A model generated the notes under the pieces. That model worked only from the letters and a program-made list of their open reading frames with translations. It was not told where the DNA came from and did no database searches. Positions 63,001 through 64,000 of a stretch of DNA of 64,000 bases are shown piece after piece (within the stretch, counting starts at the first letter, position 1; every line of letters starts with the position of its first letter). The DNA lies in assembly GCF_001870735.1 (NCBI RefSeq), contig NZ_MORL01000014.1, positions 1-64,000 of the forward strand, read 5' to 3'. The position numbers and the translations under genes are program-made. This stretch comes from Arsenicibacter rosenii. GTDB lineage: Bacteria > Bacteroidota > Bacteroidia > Cytophagales > Spirosomataceae.

Positions 63001-64000
63001 AAACGGCTTATTTCTCAGTACTGAATCCGGAAAAACCGGATTTGTCGGTCCGGACCGAAAATTTTGTGCAGGTTGAGAAGGCAGAAGTGCCGGTCGGGCA
63101 GAACGCCGTGTTCTGGATAGGCAGTCAGCCCGCTAACGGCTGGGTACTGATGACGGTTGAAGAGCAGGGCAAGACAGTGCGGGAAGAATGGCTACAGATT
63201 GGCGACAGTCCGAAGCGCATTGAGCTGCCGGTGCTGCCGCGCCACCAGACCGCCAAATACCGCCGTGGGTTTGTCGTGCATTTTGCTACTATTCGTTTCG
63301 GCCGGTTGTACACCCGGACGCAGAATATCCGGATACCGGCCGATAACAAAGAGCTGAAAATCGAAACGCTGACCTTCCGCGATAAGCTGAAACCGGGGCA
63401 GCCGGAAGAATGGACGTTACGGGTGAGTGGTACGCAGAAAGACCGCATTGCCGCCGAAATGGTGGCTACCCTCTACGATGCCTCGCTGGATGCCTTTGCG
63501 CCGCTGAACTGGCCGGCGTCTTTTTATGCCAGCACCGATGACTTCAGCCAGGGCTGGCACTCGCAGTCGTTCGATACACACATGGCCTGGGTACCCTTCT
63601 GGAAAAACCAGAGCTGGCCTCCGACAGCGCGGCATTACTACCCGTTCCTGACCTGGGGTAATTTTGTGTTTACCGGTGGTTTTTCGCGGCCGTTCCAATA
63701 CCAGCCGTTTACAAAAGCAGGCACTATTGCGAACGGTAGCGTACAGGTTGCCATTGACCGTAAAAAGAACACGATCACCGGCCGGGCGCTTGACAGTGAG
63801 GGACAGCCGGTGCCAGGTATTAATATTGTACTGAAGGGCACTCAAAAAGGCACGGTTACTGATCAGGATGGTGAATTCAGCCTTGAAACAGCAGTGAAAA
63901 AGCCTGAACTATCGATCAGCATGGTTGGCTTTGTTCCGGTGACGGTTACCATCACGAAAGCGCACCAAAAAGTGACGATGCGGCCGGATGCACAGTCGCT
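60090..64000 (+). CDS. alpha-2-macroglobulin-family protein, 5' part only
   Basis: The ATG at 60090 is followed by a signal peptide (MHKLLTICWLLLIGISAQAQ) and 1303 codons without a stop up to the window edge, so the gene is open at its 3' end. Residues ~20-390 are an alpha-helical Bacteroidota-type leading region. From ~390 MG-like beta domains follow, with the MG2 signature TDRAIYRPGQPIYFKGLY near residue 630. Near 1225 a carboxypeptidase-regulatory-like domain (TITGRALDSEGQPVPGINI, KGTVTDQDGEFSLE) begins. The thioester/BRD region would lie beyond the window. Such proteins are thought to trap foreign proteases at the cell surface or in the periplasm. It is divergent from the glycoside hydrolase. 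Confidence 0.88.
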   Translation, partial: MHKLLTICWLLLIGISAQAQKKKMTTPYQTDWKQADSLAAKGLYRSAFDIANRIYAQAKADANYPELIKAAMQRGIYNSFLDSNKAYLSLISSLQADVKEVPEPARSVLSSVLGEVYWQYYQQNRWKLMNRTAVAPGKSAELAVDTWDARQLVAATTQAYLASIRNASLLQQTPVTSYSAVILSYEKAEPYKASTPLRPTLFDVMAHRAISFFQNTEADIQRPVFRFDLDQANYLSDPQTFARLNLQSQDSLSGRFLALETYQQLIRFHLNDADPSALADVDVLRLKFVHQYSVLPDKEERYKQVLQAEGKRYAGKPAEGDYLFALAELLADANPPVRPLRRGVENSNAPADKSGKWDKKRAAEICRELIRQYPETVPGQNARNLLARLSSKQLDITVEGVLEPLKPFRALVGYQNVNTLYYRIYRVPVLSPTYNQQSSTETELAKRIATLAKTKAVAEGQASLTDDGDLQRHTIEIPLGALPVGHYRMVASSSDKFSAQTDEIRFADLVVSNLSYLTDNEYDRQDYQLYVVHRQTGEPQKDVTAVLYHQLQQGAWVIDKVNTASLNQAGGRIAIRKTLPVGQYYFRLIQGNDTLNTEQFYSNNYRPAENQEDRNVKEIRLFTDRAIYRPGQPIYFKGLYFEGGNNAYKVVPNESVEVVLLDANSEQVSKMTLKTNEFGTFQGSFIAKAGKLTGIMTIGTDIGSTRVRVEEYKRPTFEVTSPPVEGTFRLGQPVSVSANAKTFAGAVLDGASVRYRVTRKLYQPWWEWGWWRPRPVVANAAEIASGVATTNTKGETSITFTAAPDLSVDEKSNPVFEFDVTFDVTDRNGETRSTSQMVRVSYSGLELTLPIPAQIDNRSGQPVEVKITNTANKPVQVQSELVIYRLTPPARSLRKRLWEKPDYQLLSRAEYERQFPHDIYDEEDDIVNWPKQEVAHISNPGSVTLAKGYAPGEYRAELLATDAKTGAKATKTAYFSVLNPEKPDLSVRTENFVQVEKAEVPVGQNAVFWIGSQPANGWVLMTVEEQGKTVREEWLQIGDSPKRIELPVLPRHQTAKYRRGFVVHFATIRFGRLYTRTQNIRIPADNKELKIETLTFRDKLKPGQPEEWTLRVSGTQKDRIAAEMVATLYDASLDAFAPLNWPASFYASTDDFSQGWHSQSFDTHMAWVPFWKNQSWPPTARHYYPFLTWGNFVFTGGFSRPFQYQPFTKAGTIANGSVQVAIDRKKNTITGRALDSEGQPVPGINIVLKGTQKGTVTDQDGEFSLETAVKKPELSISMVGFVPVTVTITKAHQKVTMRPDAQS

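Overview
The window looks like the chromosome of a Bacteroidota member of the order Cytophagales, probably Spirosomataceae-like. The family is inferred; the phylum is well supported by TAnnTTTG-type promoters, a SusC/SusD pair under a hybrid two-component regulator, GldJ, DUF3078 and DUF4175 proteins, and Bacteroidota-style MscL, DUF4136 and A2M proteins. No phage, insertion sequence, tRNA or CRISPR array was seen. This is mostly core chromosome with one nutrient-uptake locus.

Layout. The left edge (1-22) is the 5' tip of a 16S rRNA gene transcribed leftward, with its promoter and leader at 23-193. Then come pruA, thrC and a TPR protein. A gene-free stretch at about 5222-5633 is packed with DnaA boxes and is the best candidate for the chromosomal origin of replication. 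It lies one gene away from mnmG (gidA), a classic origin neighbour, and a parS-like site sits at the mnmG start. The rRNA operon on its left and the ribosomal and division clusters on its right are all transcribed away from it. From 8.6 to 19 kb are a large DUF4175 membrane/coiled-coil protein, comF, gldJ, mfd and a DUF72 gene. Next are rplM-rpsI-rpsB-tsf (19.1-21.9 kb); an ECF sigma factor, an unlisted 58-residue ORF, an MscS-like channel and a DUF3078 protein as one unit (22.1-24.7 kb); mscL; and the distal half of the division/cell-wall cluster, murD-ftsW-murG-murC-ftsQ-ftsA-ftsZ (25.3-34.1 kb).

From about 35 kb the sequence is visibly richer in G+C and more accessory. It holds a SusC/SusD/FG-GAP (ASPIC-UnbV) outer-membrane uptake operon (35.6-44.3 kb) and a divergent 1409-residue hybrid two-component regulator. 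Their 366-bp intergenic region carries direct repeats next to a likely susC promoter. After that come uvrB, hemN, a soluble PAS histidine kinase, a Tat-exported aminotransferase, a secreted SGNH hydrolase, a DUF4136 lipoprotein, a divergent MoaB/Mog-like protein, a small secreted protein, a secreted clan GH-A-like glycoside hydrolase, and the first 1303 codons of an alpha-2-macroglobulin-family protein that runs off the right edge.

The most noteworthy items are the candidate oriC with the nearby parS-like site, the small ORF inside the sigma/channel operon, the HTCS operator-like repeats with a terminator-like hairpin inside the SusCD operon, and the degenerate Mog-like protein. Nothing here is clearly a wholly new defence or mobile system.
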